From: Raphanus sativus
Lineage: Eukaryota; Streptophyta; Magnoliopsida; Brassicales; Brassicaceae
DNA: 64,000 nt
Direction: 5' to 3'
NCBI RefSeq assembly: GCF_000801105.2
Contig: NC_079515.1
Span: 18,933,407 to 18,997,406 of the forward strand
The notes under the pieces were generated by a model. That model was not told where the DNA came from. It did not search any database and saw only the letters and a program-made list of their open reading frames with translations. Shown piece by piece: positions 1-10,481 of the stretch. The position numbers and the translations under genes were made by a program. How positions within the stretch are numbered: the stretch's first letter is position 1; every line of letters begins with the position of its first letter.

Positions 1-85
1 ATAAAAAATGTTTAACAAGGCATAGTAATCAAACACTAAAAGAAATTTAAATGACTTTGCGTTTCCAACAATACGATAACTTTCT

Positions 86-1913
86 TTAATTCTTCACTAA
101 CTTTTTAGTTGACTTCACTCTTCTCTGGTTCAGATTTTCTTCCTCTTCACGAATAAGCTCTTCTTGCATTTTCAATGCAATAGCTTCTTTATATGCACCT
201 TCAACTTTGGTGCATAAGATATGATCAAAAATAAATACCTCCAACGTGCGTCTAGCAAGCTCAGTTAATAGCTTCTCATCCTCACCCCCTCCGTCGTTAC
301 TAACCTGAAATTCACATGAAAAAAATAATAAGGAAAAAATCATCATTACGAGAAAAGAAATCTAATGAAATATGGAGCCGTATAAACAATGTGAAACTAA
401 CCTCCATACGGTTTTGTGGATCCCTTTCATCAGGCAACGGCTCAAGATCAACAGCTTTCTCCATGAGTAACATTGCATCATCAACGAAAACAAACACATC
501 TTTGTCCACACTAACAATTGGAGCTGGCAAGTTTTTGACATCAGTTGCTCTCTCTTCCTTTGGTTCTTCTTCAATAGCCTTCAATATTGTAGAATCCAAA
601 TCATCCTGAAGGAGTTTCCCCATTTGTTTTGAAACTGTATGTATTGTTTTCTCGTTGTTGGTATTCCATACGAGAGAGTTTAACCCATGAAACAAGAAAT
701 CCATCACCAAAGAGGATGTAACTTCCTTCTTGATGAAGAAATGTTTCACAACTAGTTTTAGAATCACTTCCATTTTCTCTCGAGACATCTCTCGCCTTGA
801 TTTTTGGTCCATCTCTAACCAAAAGGCACATAAGCTGCACAAGGAAATCATCAAAATCCATCCTTGTTATATTAATTAACAAACATGTAAACTTTTATAC
901 CTTGCCCATCTCGTCTTGTCCTCCATCAACTTGCTTTTTTTCTCTTTCATAAATCCCAAGAAAATAGACTCCACCATTTTGAAATAAACCGTAACAAGTT
1001 CCCTCCTATAGTGAACATCAAGGCAGGGAAAAGGTCGGTCCACGCTGTCTCTGCAAGAATCAATTGTAAGATAACTTGGCTACATGTTTATGATTGATGC
1101 CATCATATATATAAACACAGATTTACCTAATGACTTGGACTTGAGCCATTATTGTAAGAGAGCCGTACTCATCAATGAAACCGTCATATAACTTAGGTAA
1201 CTCCACATACTTTTTCCATCCCCAATCATGCTCTTTCTTCCAAAACTCGTGCAACGTATCTGCAAAGGAAATGTAATCAGTTAATATATGTCGTATTAGT
1301 GAGGATTCAAAAAGTAAAAGTTGCAAAAGAAAAACCTGAAAGCTTTGATTTCTTTGGATCTTTATTGACCAGAGATATAGTAAACTGAGTAAAATTACTC
1401 CAACCTGTCACAAAAAGGTTAAAGTTAAATAAACAATTAAAAGTTTTGTTGATCTAGAGAGAAAGAAGACAATAATACTAACCTGGAAGAAGTTTATCAC
1501 GGTTTTCAACACAGAGAAACAAAGAGAGATGGGTTCGAACTTCACAGCCGTTTGGATAAACTAAAATAAACCTGCGATAAAGAAGAAAACATCATAGAAA
1601 TATCAAACGAGTTTTAAAGCTTATTATATATCCAGAGGAGAAGAAGAAAATGGCATTTACCATTGGCGGCCACCAACTTCAAAAACATTGCTACGGATCT
1701 CTGGCTTACTTATTTTTAAAAATTTCTCAATCTTCCATGTATATGTCCCATATAATTCAGAGGGGTTTGCTCCTAGGAATAATAATAAAATAACTAATAA
1801 ACATCATGACAACACATGAAATATGATACAGCAAGAAAAACAGAGTATCTTGAGAATAAAAAGGGTTAAGAAACTAAGTGCATACCAGACTCTTTACTAG
1901 TAACCTCAGTCAT
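86..1913 (-). CDS. MATH-domain protein of the TRAF1/MUSE13-MUSE14 family, 8 exons
   Basis: Spliced gene read on the minus strand. The inferred coding exons are 1886-1913, 1661-1772, 1483-1571, 1336-1404, 1127-1259, 901-1050, 402-834 and 86-304, all with GT/AG borders. They sum to 1233 nt, which is 410 residues plus a stop, and the frame stays open throughout, supporting the model. The start codon is at 1911-1913. A MATH/TRAF domain occupies roughly residues 15-130 (key stretches YTWKIEKF, RSNVFEVGG, HLSLFLCVENRDKLLPGW, FWKKEHDWGWKK, GFIDEYGSLTI). It is followed by the family's conserved middle region (VKHFFIKKEV, PAPIVSVDKDVFVFVDD) and a C-terminal charged helix (EAIALKMQEELIREEEE). In Arabidopsis MUSE13/14 are adaptors that promote turnover of NLR immune receptors with an SCF ligase; that role is known for the family, not shown here. 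Family members are much longer: this protein stops soon after the charged helix, so it is a short paralogue. Exon borders are inferred by eye. Confidence 0.85.
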
Positions 1914-2329
1914 CTCCCTGGAATTGTTTTTCTTTCCTTCAAACTACAAACGTTAAGGTTAAGCAACCGAATTATTATCTCCAAATTCTGCTAATTAAAG
2001 GTGATTATCAACACCAAGAAAAAAACAATAAACCTTAAAACAATCTAAAATGTAAGAAAAAAAAAACACGACCTAATCATTTAGTTGAATCGTCTGTACC
2101 AACAGAACGAAAGAGAAGAGAGACGAGAGGGAAACAAACCTTCAAGAAAGAGCAAAGAGAAGCTAGAATCGTTTCTAAGCGATTAATAACGAATAACCTG
2201 GAGTAAATACTCTTTAAATTTCGAATACGATTGTGATCTTCAGAGATCTTTTATGGGAAATATTAAACCACTAGTAGTGAAAGAAAATATGAAAATGATT
2301 CCGAGGATATTTGATTACCCAATTTAAAA
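1914..2329. other. Upstream region of the MATH gene
   Basis: Presumed 5' untranslated and promoter sequence of the minus-strand MATH gene. It is AT-rich, with purine-rich stretches near 2110-2160. A further 5' UTR intron is possible. I could not place a TATA box or transcription start with confidence. Confidence 0.35.
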
Positions 2330-2339
2330 ATTTCCTTCA

Positions 2340-3218
2340 ATAAACATACAAAACAAATGATTTAGGAAACCTTTTTTTAAAAAAATATCCAATCTTATTA
2401 CAAATAAATTAAAAAGTAAATTTATCTTTCCTTCTTCATGTCGCAGCTAGCACCTCAAATAATCTGATTGAGAATATTAATAATCTGTTGGTTGGTGCTA
2501 AGCAGGATAAAAGAGAAGCTCTGATTTTTTTTGCAGGATGGAACATCTGGAAAATGAGAAATAACATTTTGTTCCATCACAAGAGGGATCACATACTCAG
2601 AGTTATTCACGCAGCAATAAGGTAGAATCAGTGTTTGAATGAAGCAATGGACACCGAAAGCTCACAAGAACGGAGTACTGGAGCACCGAGGAATCAAACG
2701 GAAAACATTCATGACGTACTCCCGCCATTAACAAATTTATATTGCTTAGTTGATGCTTAGTGGAAGAGTAACCAAGAGCTAGCAGGAATAGGATGGTCCT
2801 TACACAGTAAAGAAGGCATCCAAAAGATAAGAGGGTCCTCTTCTATCATGCCAACGAATACACCCATAGAAGCAGAGGCAATAGCAATGTTAATTGCAGT
2901 CCAGCAAATCAGAAGCTTGCGGTATGAGAATGTCGCTTTTATCAGCGACTGTAAGCAACTAATAGATGAGTTAAATCAGTTTTATACTGAAGAAACCATC
3001 ATCAGTATGCGTATCACGGAGGCCACCTCTATGATACGAGACATCTACAACATTTCAAGAGCTTGTAACTTCACTTTTCACTTTTTGTGCCTAGGTCTTT
3101 TTAAAATGTTGTAGATGTTTTAGCTAAGGAAGCAAGAACTAAAAATCAAAGTTATGTAATATCTTGGTTCTCTTATAATAATAATAAAAGGAAACATTTT
3201 GACAAAAAAAAAAAAAAT
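2340..3218 (+). mobile_element. 5'-truncated L1-type LINE tail (RNase H fragment, poly(A))
   Basis: From about 2440 the plus strand encodes, with stops and frame changes, the C-terminal part of a plant LINE ORF2. First comes the stretch after the RT zinc-binding domain (reading FFAGWNIWKMRNNILFHH). A non-LTR RNase H-like domain follows, whose longest open piece is 2848-3114 (PIEAEAIAMLIAVQQI, FISDCKQLIDELN). The element ends in a run of 13 or more A at about 3204-3217. The 10-mer ATTTCCTTCA occurs at 2330-2339 and again at 3219-3228 right after the poly(A), as expected for a target-site duplication of a 5'-truncated retroposition. The first 100 bases inside the left repeat are not recognisably LINE, so the left boundary is less certain than the right. 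It is a dead copy. Confidence 0.7.
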
Positions 3219-3337
3219 ATTTCCTTCATCTCTCTCTTTAGCAAATTGACAACTTTCTAATACAAAAGATGGCACCGGTGCATAGTACACAGAGATTTAA
3301 CCTAAAGAGTAGAGTGAAAGAAGACAGAACATCTTAA

Positions 3338-3946
3338 TTAAGGCCGAGGAGGAAACTTGCCGGGACCAAGAATTCCACCTTGAGCCATTGACGAGGATGT
3401 GAAACTTCTTGGTTGAAGTGGTGAAGGATATTGAAGTGGTGGGGGAGTGGGTAATATCCCGGGACCGTCAAACCTAGGAGAGGGCAAAATGGGTACAGTT
3501 GATGCAGAAGAACCATAGAACCGTGGTGGTTGTTGTTGTTGATAGTCATGAGATGGTTTCATTTGGTTTCTATTGGGTCCTACTGAATCTCCAGACGAGC
3601 CTTGAGGATAGTGATTACACAGAGAGACAGGAGTAGGCAATATCCCGCCACCACCACCACTGAACCTAGCTGAAGGACCTGAATCTCCTGATGAGCTTTG
3701 AAGAGAAACCGAGACAGGAGACTCAGCTGTGTTAAGAGTTGGTTGAGCCATGGCAGGAGGAGGAGGAGGAGGAGGAACATCAAGGGGCATAGGAGAAGAT
3801 GTTAGCAGTGGAACAATGCTTCTTCTTAAGCGGTTCTTGCTTGTGCAACCATTATTTGCGAGAGTGGGCAGGTGTAAAGGAGTCTTCTTTATCTTCTTTT
3901 TCACAGCTAACTGATCATTATGCCGAGGCTTATCCATCTTACGCAC
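3338..3946 (-). CDS. HAIKU1-like VQ-family protein with degenerate VQ motif
   Basis: Single-exon ORF of 202 residues. Met1 and Met4 are both possible starts; Met4 (MDKPRH) fits the IKU1 N-terminus better. The layout follows Arabidopsis IKU1/VQ14: a basic N-terminus (VKKKIKKTPLH, residues 15-25), the VQ region at about 40-52, a polyproline run (about 57-66), the block NTAESPVSVSLQSSSGDSGP (about 73-92), and the C-terminal LPSPRF and MAQGGILGPG stretches. VQ proteins are plant-specific nuclear cofactors that bind WRKY transcription factors through FxxxVQxLTG. Here the core reads RRSIVPLLTSS: the aromatic residue is missing, Q is replaced by P46 and the final G by S50. The protein is also shorter than IKU1. 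It may be the counterpart of Arabidopsis At1g32610, which lies near MYC2; this positional claim is from memory and unchecked. WRKY binding may be lost. Confidence 0.75.
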   Translation of the reverse strand: MRKMDKPRHNDQLAVKKKIKKTPLHLPTLANNGCTSKNRLRRSIVPLLTSSPMPLDVPPPPPPPAMAQPTLNTAESPVSVSLQSSSGDSGPSARFSGGGGGILPTPVSLCNHYPQGSSGDSVGPNRNQMKPSHDYQQQQPPRFYGSSASTVPILPSPRFDGPGILPTPPPLQYPSPLQPRSFTSSSMAQGGILGPGKFPPRP

Positions 3947-4260
3947 AAAGACTAAACTAAAAACCCTAAATTCTGATCTCAGAAACCCACAACAGAGAAG
4001 AGAAACAGAGTAACCTAGGCTAGCTATGAACCCTAAATTAGTGAATCAAGAGATTGCCCTCTATCCAATTCTGCATCTAGATATCGAATCACCTACGTTA
4101 ATCTAAAAACTCACGATCATAGAAAGAACAAGGGTAAGAGAGTTGAGAGAGAAAGAAGGATTGGGCTCAGATCCGTTTTTTTTTTCTAGCAAACACGAAG
4201 GATTGGGAAAAAACAGTGTCATTGGAGTTTATTATTAAAAATAAGAAAATGGCGAAAAAT

Positions 4261-4265
4261 AAAAA
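4261..4265 (-). terminator. Oligo(T) Pol III terminator of tRNA-Met
   Basis: Five A on the plus strand give TTTTT on the minus strand, starting five bases beyond the tRNA 3' end. This is the usual Pol III stop signal; a second T run follows. Confidence 0.6.
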
Positions 4266-4269
4266 TAAA

Positions 4270-4354
4270 TGGGGTGAGAGAGGCTCGAACTCTCGACCTC
4301 AGGATCACTCAGTAGCTATGAGACCTACGCGCTAGCCAACTGCGCCACCACCCC
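4270..4354 (-). tRNA. tRNA-Met(CAU), elongator type, with an 11-nt intron
   Basis: The reverse complement folds as a tRNA. The acceptor GGGGTGG (4354-4348) pairs with TCACCCC, with discriminator A at 4270. The D arm is GCGC...GCGC. The T arm is GAGAG-TTCGAGC-CTCTC. The anticodon loop is CTCATA with anticodon CAT, followed one base 3' of the anticodon by the intron GCTACTGAGTG. Intron-containing elongator tRNA-Met is standard in plants, where only tRNA-Met(e) and tRNA-Tyr normally carry introns. The internal A and B boxes are present. A run of T on the minus strand just downstream (complement of 4261-4265) would serve as the Pol III terminator. It lies in the gap between the VQ gene and the divergent plus-strand gene at 5005. 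Confidence 0.96.
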
Positions 4355-4399
4355 AGTTTGATTGTATAGTACAGACTTTTTTTAAATTAACTGCTCTGT

Positions 4400-4993
4400 A
4401 CTGACGAGGACTCCATCAAACTTTGTGCAAGAAAGAAAAGAGACCATTTCCTATAACCCATTCACAGGAGAAGAAACAATCTCTCTTTCTCGTTCCTTGT
4501 TAAAGGTTAAAGCTCAAAGCAAGCAGAGAACATAATCGCTCGCTACCTTAATTTCTTTCTTCTCCGAAGCACATAGTACTTGAAAGGTATGACCTTTATT
4601 CATTCCTTTTCGTTTTGTTATCATATTTTCCGGTTTAATCCTCTGCAAAATCAACTCAGTCTTCTAACGAATCCTTTCTAAAATCGAAAAGAGGATCTTC
4701 TTTTTAGTATTGAACTTCTCTGTGTTTTCTCAACTGAAACAAATAAAAAAAAACCCCAACCTTTCTATTTCTATTGATTCTTCTTTGGAAGGTGTTTATG
4801 ATTTGGGCACTCCTTAAATTTCAGGTTGATTTGCTATTAACTAATGTCCACTTCAATTATCCTCCATTTTAAACCCTTACATTTGTATTTGTGTATGTGT
4901 TTGCCTTAAGCAGCTTAACTTCTAGGGTTCTATATCTTTACTTAGATTCTTCCAAGTCTATTCCTTTTATAACTTAGTTTTTTTTTCTATCAG
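4400..4993 (+). other. Probable 5' UTR exon and leader intron of the 5005 gene
   Basis: Upstream of the ATG at 5005 a pyrimidine/purine-rich leader ends in TTGAAAG followed by GTATGA, a good donor at 4587-4588. A T-rich tract then leads to TTTTTTTCTATCAG, an acceptor ending at 4993, eleven bases before the ATG. A 407-nt leader intron (4587-4993) is therefore likely. The exon start is not defined; about 4400-4500 is a guess. Confidence 0.5.
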
Positions 4994-5004
4994 TGGTTTG
5001 AGTA

Positions 5005-5454
5005 ATGGGAATTGAAGGAGAGAGTGGAGGGATACAAGATGCTTTTATGATGAGCGTTGATGAGAATGATGGTTTGAGAGACAAAGATGAAGTTAATATC
5101 CGTCGAATGAAGAATCGGGAGAGACAACGCAGGTACAGAGCCAGGAAGCGGATGCGGGAAGAAGCGGGGCTCGATGATGAGAATCTCTCGTTCCAGACGG
5201 GTCAACAAAAAGACCAAGAAGAAGAAGAAGAAGAAGAAGAAGAGGAGGAGGATGAGGAGGAGCTAGAGTGTGATAATAATGTTTATGTTGACGACTTTGT
5301 GAGGCGTGTTTATTGCCATAGAGATTGGAAAAAAGAAGCTAGAGTAGCTCATTTGATCATGGACAAGACTCGGGATGGTTCTTGTTTGGTTCATCGCAAG
5401 ATTAGGCCTCGTCCAAGAGACTGGAAAGCTGAAGCTCGAAAGGTGAACACTTGA
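5005..5454 (+). CDS. Small plant protein with bZIP-like basic region and acidic stretch
   Basis: ORF of 149 residues. After a short acidic N-terminus comes a strongly basic stretch, IRRMKNRERQRRYRARKRMR (about residues 32-51), which resembles a bZIP/NLS basic region. No leucine heptad follows, so DNA binding by bZIP dimers is not supported. Residues about 72-88 are an almost pure Glu/Asp run encoded by a GAA/GAG repeat. The C-terminal third carries the paired motifs HRDWKKEAR and PRDWKAEAR, which look like an internal repeat. I do not recognise a characterised family; uncharacterised plant proteins with this basic signature exist. The ATG is the first after the likely leader-intron acceptor. 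The codons are host-like and unbroken, so a real gene is likely, probably nuclear from the basic stretch. Confidence 0.7.
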   Translation: MGIEGESGGIQDAFMMSVDENDGLRDKDEVNIRRMKNRERQRRYRARKRMREEAGLDDENLSFQTGQQKDQEEEEEEEEEEEDEEELECDNNVYVDDFVRRVYCHRDWKKEARVAHLIMDKTRDGSCLVHRKIRPRPRDWKAEARKVNT

Positions 5455-6599
5455 TCAAATCCATGTAGTTGGTTGGTTATTGAGGAGTCAAGTCAGTCCG
5501 GTTTGCTAGAGGATTTTGCAAGTGCAGTTTCTTTAAGATTGGATTTTACTGAGAAAAAAAAAAGAGAATGTACAAAGCAAACATCCTTAGTAGAACATTG
5601 GATTATAACCGTACTGCTTCAGCTCTTTCTTTATTATGTATTAGAATATCCAGACGTTATGGGAATTATAGTATGTGTAAGTTCATTTTTACCAACACTT
5701 ATCACACTTTACAAAAAAGGAGATTCGACCCCAGATGATAAGTAGTGTTTATCTCCAAAACCTATGGCATTTTATTATTTAACACCTACCATCAAGATCA
5801 TTTGAAAATAACATCAAGAGTTTTTTCTTAAGACATTCACCGGTCCTAATCAAAATGGACATGAATATATATATAACCAGCCTGGTGCTGTCGAACAATA
5901 GTTTGGTGATTTCCATAATTTTATTCTTCTCAATAACCTCGCCTAACAATGTTATCAAGAATATTATTGAGATATCATCCAAATTCCAAGTTCTGCATAA
6001 GATTTTTAGACAAACTGTAGACAATTATTGTTTAGTAATACGTGACATTTGGGAATGAACCCAAAACATATTCATTCAAATTGTAGAATATTGTTATCAA
6101 GAATATTATTGAGAATAACATCAAAGTACCGCCAAAAGATCGTCAGACCCTGGAAATGCAAAAAAAAAAAAGCAAAAAGAAGATTTGAGAATATCTCCGA
6201 GAGCAACCTTATATTTATGGTTTGAATTTGAGTTTTAGAGTGTTTTCTCCTATAACAAAACTTTAAAGTTAACTTTAAAACTTCTCCTATAACTAAAAAC
6301 GTTTTATATTTAATATTATACTTCTTAATTTAAACAAAATTTTCATAACAACTGAAAACATACAATAAACAATATCGGATTCATTTTAATTATGAATGAA
6401 CCTTTTACGTGTAGATTTTTACTATTCTTTTTATAGAGAAAGAAAAAGTATAGATTAATAGCAAACTACATATAAATAAAAAAACTTACAAACTAAATCA
6501 TGAATTTTAAATAAAGATGCATAATAATTCATTATTATTATTGCTACAATTCTTTCATAAATGATCAATTAGTGAATTTTGAATTGATAAATGAACTCT
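5455..6599. other. 3' UTR and unassigned intergenic sequence
   Basis: The first 300 bases include a 90-codon ORF (5473-5745) that looks like 3' UTR of the preceding gene: low-complexity hydrophobic, with no domain. From about 6190 the sequence is AT-rich, with short self-complementary pieces (for example around 6260-6295, AAAGTTAACTTT). It may be the 5' flank of the Harbinger-type relic that follows. No supported gene. Confidence 0.4.
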
Positions 6600-7015
6600 T
6601 TACATTTTATTTGTAGATTACAAGCTAAAAGTTATTGAAACCGAATATTGTGTTCATTTTTAATCAGTTAAAGTTATTAAAACTCAAAAGAAAATTTTCA
6701 GAAGGTAACAAGTCTTCAGTTGACACTTTGGTCTTATCAAACGAACAATTCTTAATTTCTTACAAGAAAAAGAAAGCACATCAACTAGGGGAGAATTATG
6801 AAACAATTCATTTACGTATGCAAAACCACTTAAGGAAATGCTTGAGGAGAATAAAATGTTGTTGACAAACTTAGAATCTATCAGTGATTATACTACTCAG
6901 TGAATTTATTCAATTTAAACAAGAAAGAATTATAAAGAAATGAACTCAACAACAACAATAACCTCCTCCGAATGCACCAAAATTTTATGGAAAATATTTT
7001 AGTGATATTGGAAGT
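6600..7015 (+). pseudogene. Relic of a NAM-associated (Harbinger ORF1-type) gene
   Basis: The open piece 6635-6865 reads FSEGNKSSVDTLVLSNEQFL. Beyond its stop, other frames read QQQ, PPPNAPKFYGKYFSDIGSSG (about 6958-7020). This order (EGN-SS-D/N, then a long charged helix, then a Q-rich tract, then P-PNAP-FYGKYFxDIGGSG) is what I recall of the C-terminal 'no apical meristem-associated' domain in Brassicaceae proteins often annotated glutathione S-transferase T3-like. Those are Myb/SANT proteins linked to PIF/Harbinger transposons. Several stops and at least one frame change show that it is dead. Confidence 0.55.
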
Positions 7016-8639
7016 TCGGGATAAAATTTACCTAAATTAGTATAATTCTAATATTCTAGCTTATTTATGTAATTTAATGCAGTTTTACTTTGATGTGTTT
7101 TGTATTAACTTGTTTGATGTAATATTGTCTTGTACAATATCAAAACTTGTAAAAGATATACAAGTCATCAAAACGTAAATATAAGATTTCATTGTTCACG
7201 ACCTTATAATCTGCAGTTGCTTTTGAAATACATAAAAGAAACTTATTGGTAACTATGGGGATAGCATAACGATGTTTTAAACGTGATTTCACAAATTATG
7301 TGCTAATCAACAAAAGTTGTTGAATAAAAAAAAGGCAAAAAGTAAGTTTGCGTTATCACTGGCAAAAATAAAAGAAACAATTTCATTAAGTGGAAAATCA
7401 GTTTTAGTAAATCATTTTCAAAATTAGCATTTTCACATTATTAAATTATATAATAATATAATTCTAAATAAATAGAAACAAATTTTAATGATAAGTAGTT
7501 ATGCAAATACAATTCTATTATAATTTTTATAATATTATAAGATGCCAATTTATTATTAAAATGTATTGAATATACATTTAATATTTATAATAAGAAGTAA
7601 AGTATTTTTAATTAAATTTAGTTATTTTTTTCATTTTGTAATAATTAATTTATTATTAGTGTTTATTTTTCTTATAATAAAATAAATATAATATAATAAA
7701 AGTTTTAATTAATCAAATATGTATTTTGCCATTTTGCAAATTTTAAAGATAAATAACCTTAGATAGCCTTAAAAATATTTCCTCACAAATATAGCCTTTA
7801 AAAATCAAAATGAACAAAATATTTCATTAAACATGTAAATATACATTTATATTTCTAGGATTAACTAATCTACACATTAAAGTTTATAGTTAAGATGTGG
7901 AGTTTTGGGGTGGGTTTAAAATTTTGAATAAAAATTAATATAAAATCTTTAAAATAAGTTTTTTAAAAAATAGTTTCAAAAGTGTAAAAGTTAATATTTA
8001 TAAGAAAATGAATTTGAAAAAAATATAATTCTAAACTATAAAAAAATAATTTTTTTATTTTTTATTTTTATATATCTAGGACTATAAATGTTTTTGATCT
8101 CTTTAATAAAACATTTTAGTCATTTTTCTCCTACAAAATTTTTTCTGTGACAAAAAAAATTAAAAAGTATTTGAGAAAATTGCCTTTTCTATAATTTTCT
8201 GTATAATTAATTTTTTCCTGAGCAATGTTTATAAAGTCGAACCATTAAAAGATGCAACCAATGACTGGGCCTCTCTTTACAATTCGTCGATTAATGATCA
8301 TTTAAATAGCACCAATGATCGATGGCAATCACAATCTAGCTAGAGATCCCAGCCAATTTATTAGCCCTCTTCGGAGTTTCTCGTAAGTTACGTTATCTAA
8401 ATTTGTGTAGAAATCGATTTGGTAGTAACTAACACAGTATAAACTCATACACTATATACACGTTACACATTTTAGATCCAACAACAAACGATACAGACTC
8501 GAGAGATAGAGCAAAACAAACATGTCGCTCTATTTTTGGACTTTCTTACATAATAACTACAAGCTACAAAATTACTGGAACCCCAACTAAAACGAACTAC
8601 TAATGATTTGACCCCATAACTTTTACTTGATCGCTACTT
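7016..8639. other. AT-rich intergenic region
   Basis: Very AT-rich, with homopolymer runs and no coding signal. The stretch near 7740-8190 reads like a non-coding transposon-derived repeat (phrases such as ATAGCCTTAAAAATA recur) but I cannot bound it. The last few hundred bases before 8640 are presumably the MYC2 3' UTR and downstream region. Confidence 0.4.
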
Positions 8640-10481
8640 TTAACCGATCTTTGAGATTAAACTCGCCCGGAGCTGCTCCTGCGTGTAAATTCTGAATCCC
8701 ATCTTCACCGTCGCTTGCTGTATCATCAGATCGTTAACCACCGACATACTCGCGTGATTCACCTCAAGCTCTAGATCCATCAACGCCGACATCAACCTCG
8801 CTGCCGGATGATTCCTCTTGCTCGATTCCACCCTTATCATCGCATCCCAGCCGATGATCTTCACCTCGATCTCCATCCCGACCGGTTTGATCGCCGTCAT
8901 CGAGCAAGACGACGACAGATCACCGCCGGCGCTGGCTTTTCTTCCGGCGAGCTCCATTTTCACTTCCTCGAGCTGGGTTTTGATCTGAGTTCTCTCAGAC
9001 TCCGTCTTGGTCACCTTCGCCTTAAGCTCGTTGATGTAAGCGATCGCGTCTCCGAGCAAAGAAGCTTTGTCCATTTTCGAGACGTTTGGTACGACCGCAC
9101 GCAGCGCGTAGAACCGCTGGTTTAGTTTCTCGCGTCTCTGTCTCTCCGCTTCGACGTGGTTAAGCGGCTCTTCTCTACCGTTGGCCGGTTTTCTCCCGCG
9201 TTTCTTGGGACGTTTCTCCGGTATCTCTTTCACGACGGAGGCTTCTAGATCGGAGTGGTCGGATTCTCCTCCGCCGGTTCCGAAAGTTAGAACCTTGTCA
9301 TGATCGCTCTGACCTATTGACTTCTTTCTCTTATTCTCGAACTGAGTCTGACCCGAGTAAGAGCTCGGATCCGGGTTCACGGAGCTCCGTTTACCCTCAT
9401 CGCCGAAACTCAATATCTCCCCGGCTCTTGGTTTCACCAAGGTGGTACTGGACGTCGAGAAATTCAACTCTCGGGAGAAATTATTGTTACTGAGTTTCGG
9501 ATTCTGGATCTGGGAATGAACCGGGCTCGGAGTTGGATCCGGGTTCGGGTTTTCGGTTATGGTGCTTGAACTACCACCGTGCTCAAACTGAATCGACTTG
9601 GCGAAAAGCTGGGAGCTAGAGCTCGGAGCTCCGTTACCCTGCTCGGGTACTCCAATCGGGTCATTAATCCACATAGACGGATCGTTCTCGCCTTGATCCG
9701 GGTCAAGATTCCAGTTCAGACCCGATAAATCTCCCGCGCCGCCACCGTTGAAATTGAAAAGCACTCGGACCTTGTTCATAAGATCCGAACTCTGTCGGAT
9801 CTGCTCCGTTGACCCGAGTTCAACAACCCCGTTCGCCGAAGGAACACACGCGATGGTCTGCATCCCAAAGACTCCTCCTTGCTTGGCCCGCTCACAACCC
9901 GACCCGGTTAACTGATCCGGACCCGAAACCCAAACCGCGTTACCCGTCGCGAACGCCTTGCCCGCTAGTCCAGAACCGCAAGCGAAGCTCTGCGTCATCG
10001 AAACCAAGAAAAACCACTCCGTGTCCGTCACCTCTTCGTCAACGGCGTCATCCGTCGTCGGACCACCTCCGCCGGAGATCAACGAGTTGAGCTCACGCAA
10101 CACCTTCTTGCGGTACTTCTGATCCGCCGGAGTCGAAAACGGCGGCGGAGTCGACCTCTGTCGGGGCTTTCCCTTGTCCTCTTCTCCTTTGTAATAACCA
10201 TCGCCCCATCCGAGCACGGAGGCGCCGGAGAAGTCGTACGAAGGCTGCCAGAATATAGCGTAGGTCCAGCCTTCGTTAGTCCCTTCAATCAGTGCTTGTA
10301 GCCTTTGCTGGAGACTCTCCTCGTTAAATCCCGCCGGTGCCGGAGCTGTAGTCGACGCCGTTGCCGTTGTTGTTGTTGCCGGTGGCCATAAGGCTGAGAT
10401 GTCGGAGGAGGAGCTCATGAAAGCTTCCATCATAGAGGCGTTATCGTCGGTGGTCCAGAGATTCATCGTCGGCTCCGTCAT
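8640..10481 (-). CDS. MYC2: MYC2 bHLH transcription factor, jasmonate master regulator
   Basis: Intact intronless ORF of 613 residues, matching Arabidopsis MYC2 along its length. The N-terminus has [22 protein letters not shown]-interaction domain lies at about 52-145, containing [12 protein letters not shown] with the Asp at residue 94 that corresponds to the gain-of-function Asp105 site of AtMYC2. An acidic activation region follows at about 144-157 ([15 protein letters not shown]). The basic region has an NLS-like KKRGRKP. The bHLH is at about 440-490 with the E-box contacts H442, E446 and R450. A C-terminal ACT-like dimerisation region spans roughly 534-610. MYC2 binds G-box DNA (CACGTG), is repressed by JAZ proteins, recruits Mediator MED25, and controls jasmonate wounding, defence, root and ABA responses in the nucleus. 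The start lacks the few residues (after Met) seen at the Arabidopsis N-terminus. The third-codon GC content is much higher than in the surrounding repeats. Confidence 0.97.
   Translation of the reverse strand: MTEPTMNLWTTDDNASMMEAFMSSSSDISALWPPATTTTATASTTAPAPAGFNEESLQQRLQALIEGTNEGWTYAIFWQPSYDFSGASVLGWGDGYYKGEEDKGKPRQRSTPPPFSTPADQKYRKKVLRELNSLISGGGGPTTDDAVDEEVTDTEWFFLVSMTQSFACGSGLAGKAFATGNAVWVSGPDQLTGSGCERAKQGGVFGMQTIACVPSANGVVELGSTEQIRQSSDLMNKVRVLFNFNGGGAGDLSGLNWNLDPDQGENDPSMWINDPIGVPEQGNGAPSSSSQLFAKSIQFEHGGSSSTITENPNPDPTPSPVHSQIQNPKLSNNNFSRELNFSTSSTTLVKPRAGEILSFGDEGKRSSVNPDPSSYSGQTQFENKRKKSIGQSDHDKVLTFGTGGGESDHSDLEASVVKEIPEKRPKKRGRKPANGREEPLNHVEAERQRREKLNQRFYALRAVVPNVSKMDKASLLGDAIAYINELKAKVTKTESERTQIKTQLEEVKMELAGRKASAGGDLSSSCSMTAIKPVGMEIEVKIIGWDAMIRVESSKRNHPAARLMSALMDLELEVNHASMSVVNDLMIQQATVKMGFRIYTQEQLRASLISKIG

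Noticed and set aside
5473..5745. 90-codon ORF after the 5005 gene, with a hydrophobic stretch
   Set aside because: Lies where a 3' UTR is expected; no domain, no convincing start context, ends in low complexity.
8808..9125. Plus-strand ORF of 105 codons overlapping MYC2
   Set aside because: Antisense shadow of the GC-rich MYC2 coding sequence; no domain.
9809..10090. Plus-strand ORF of 93 codons overlapping MYC2
   Set aside because: Also an antisense shadow produced by MYC2 codon composition.
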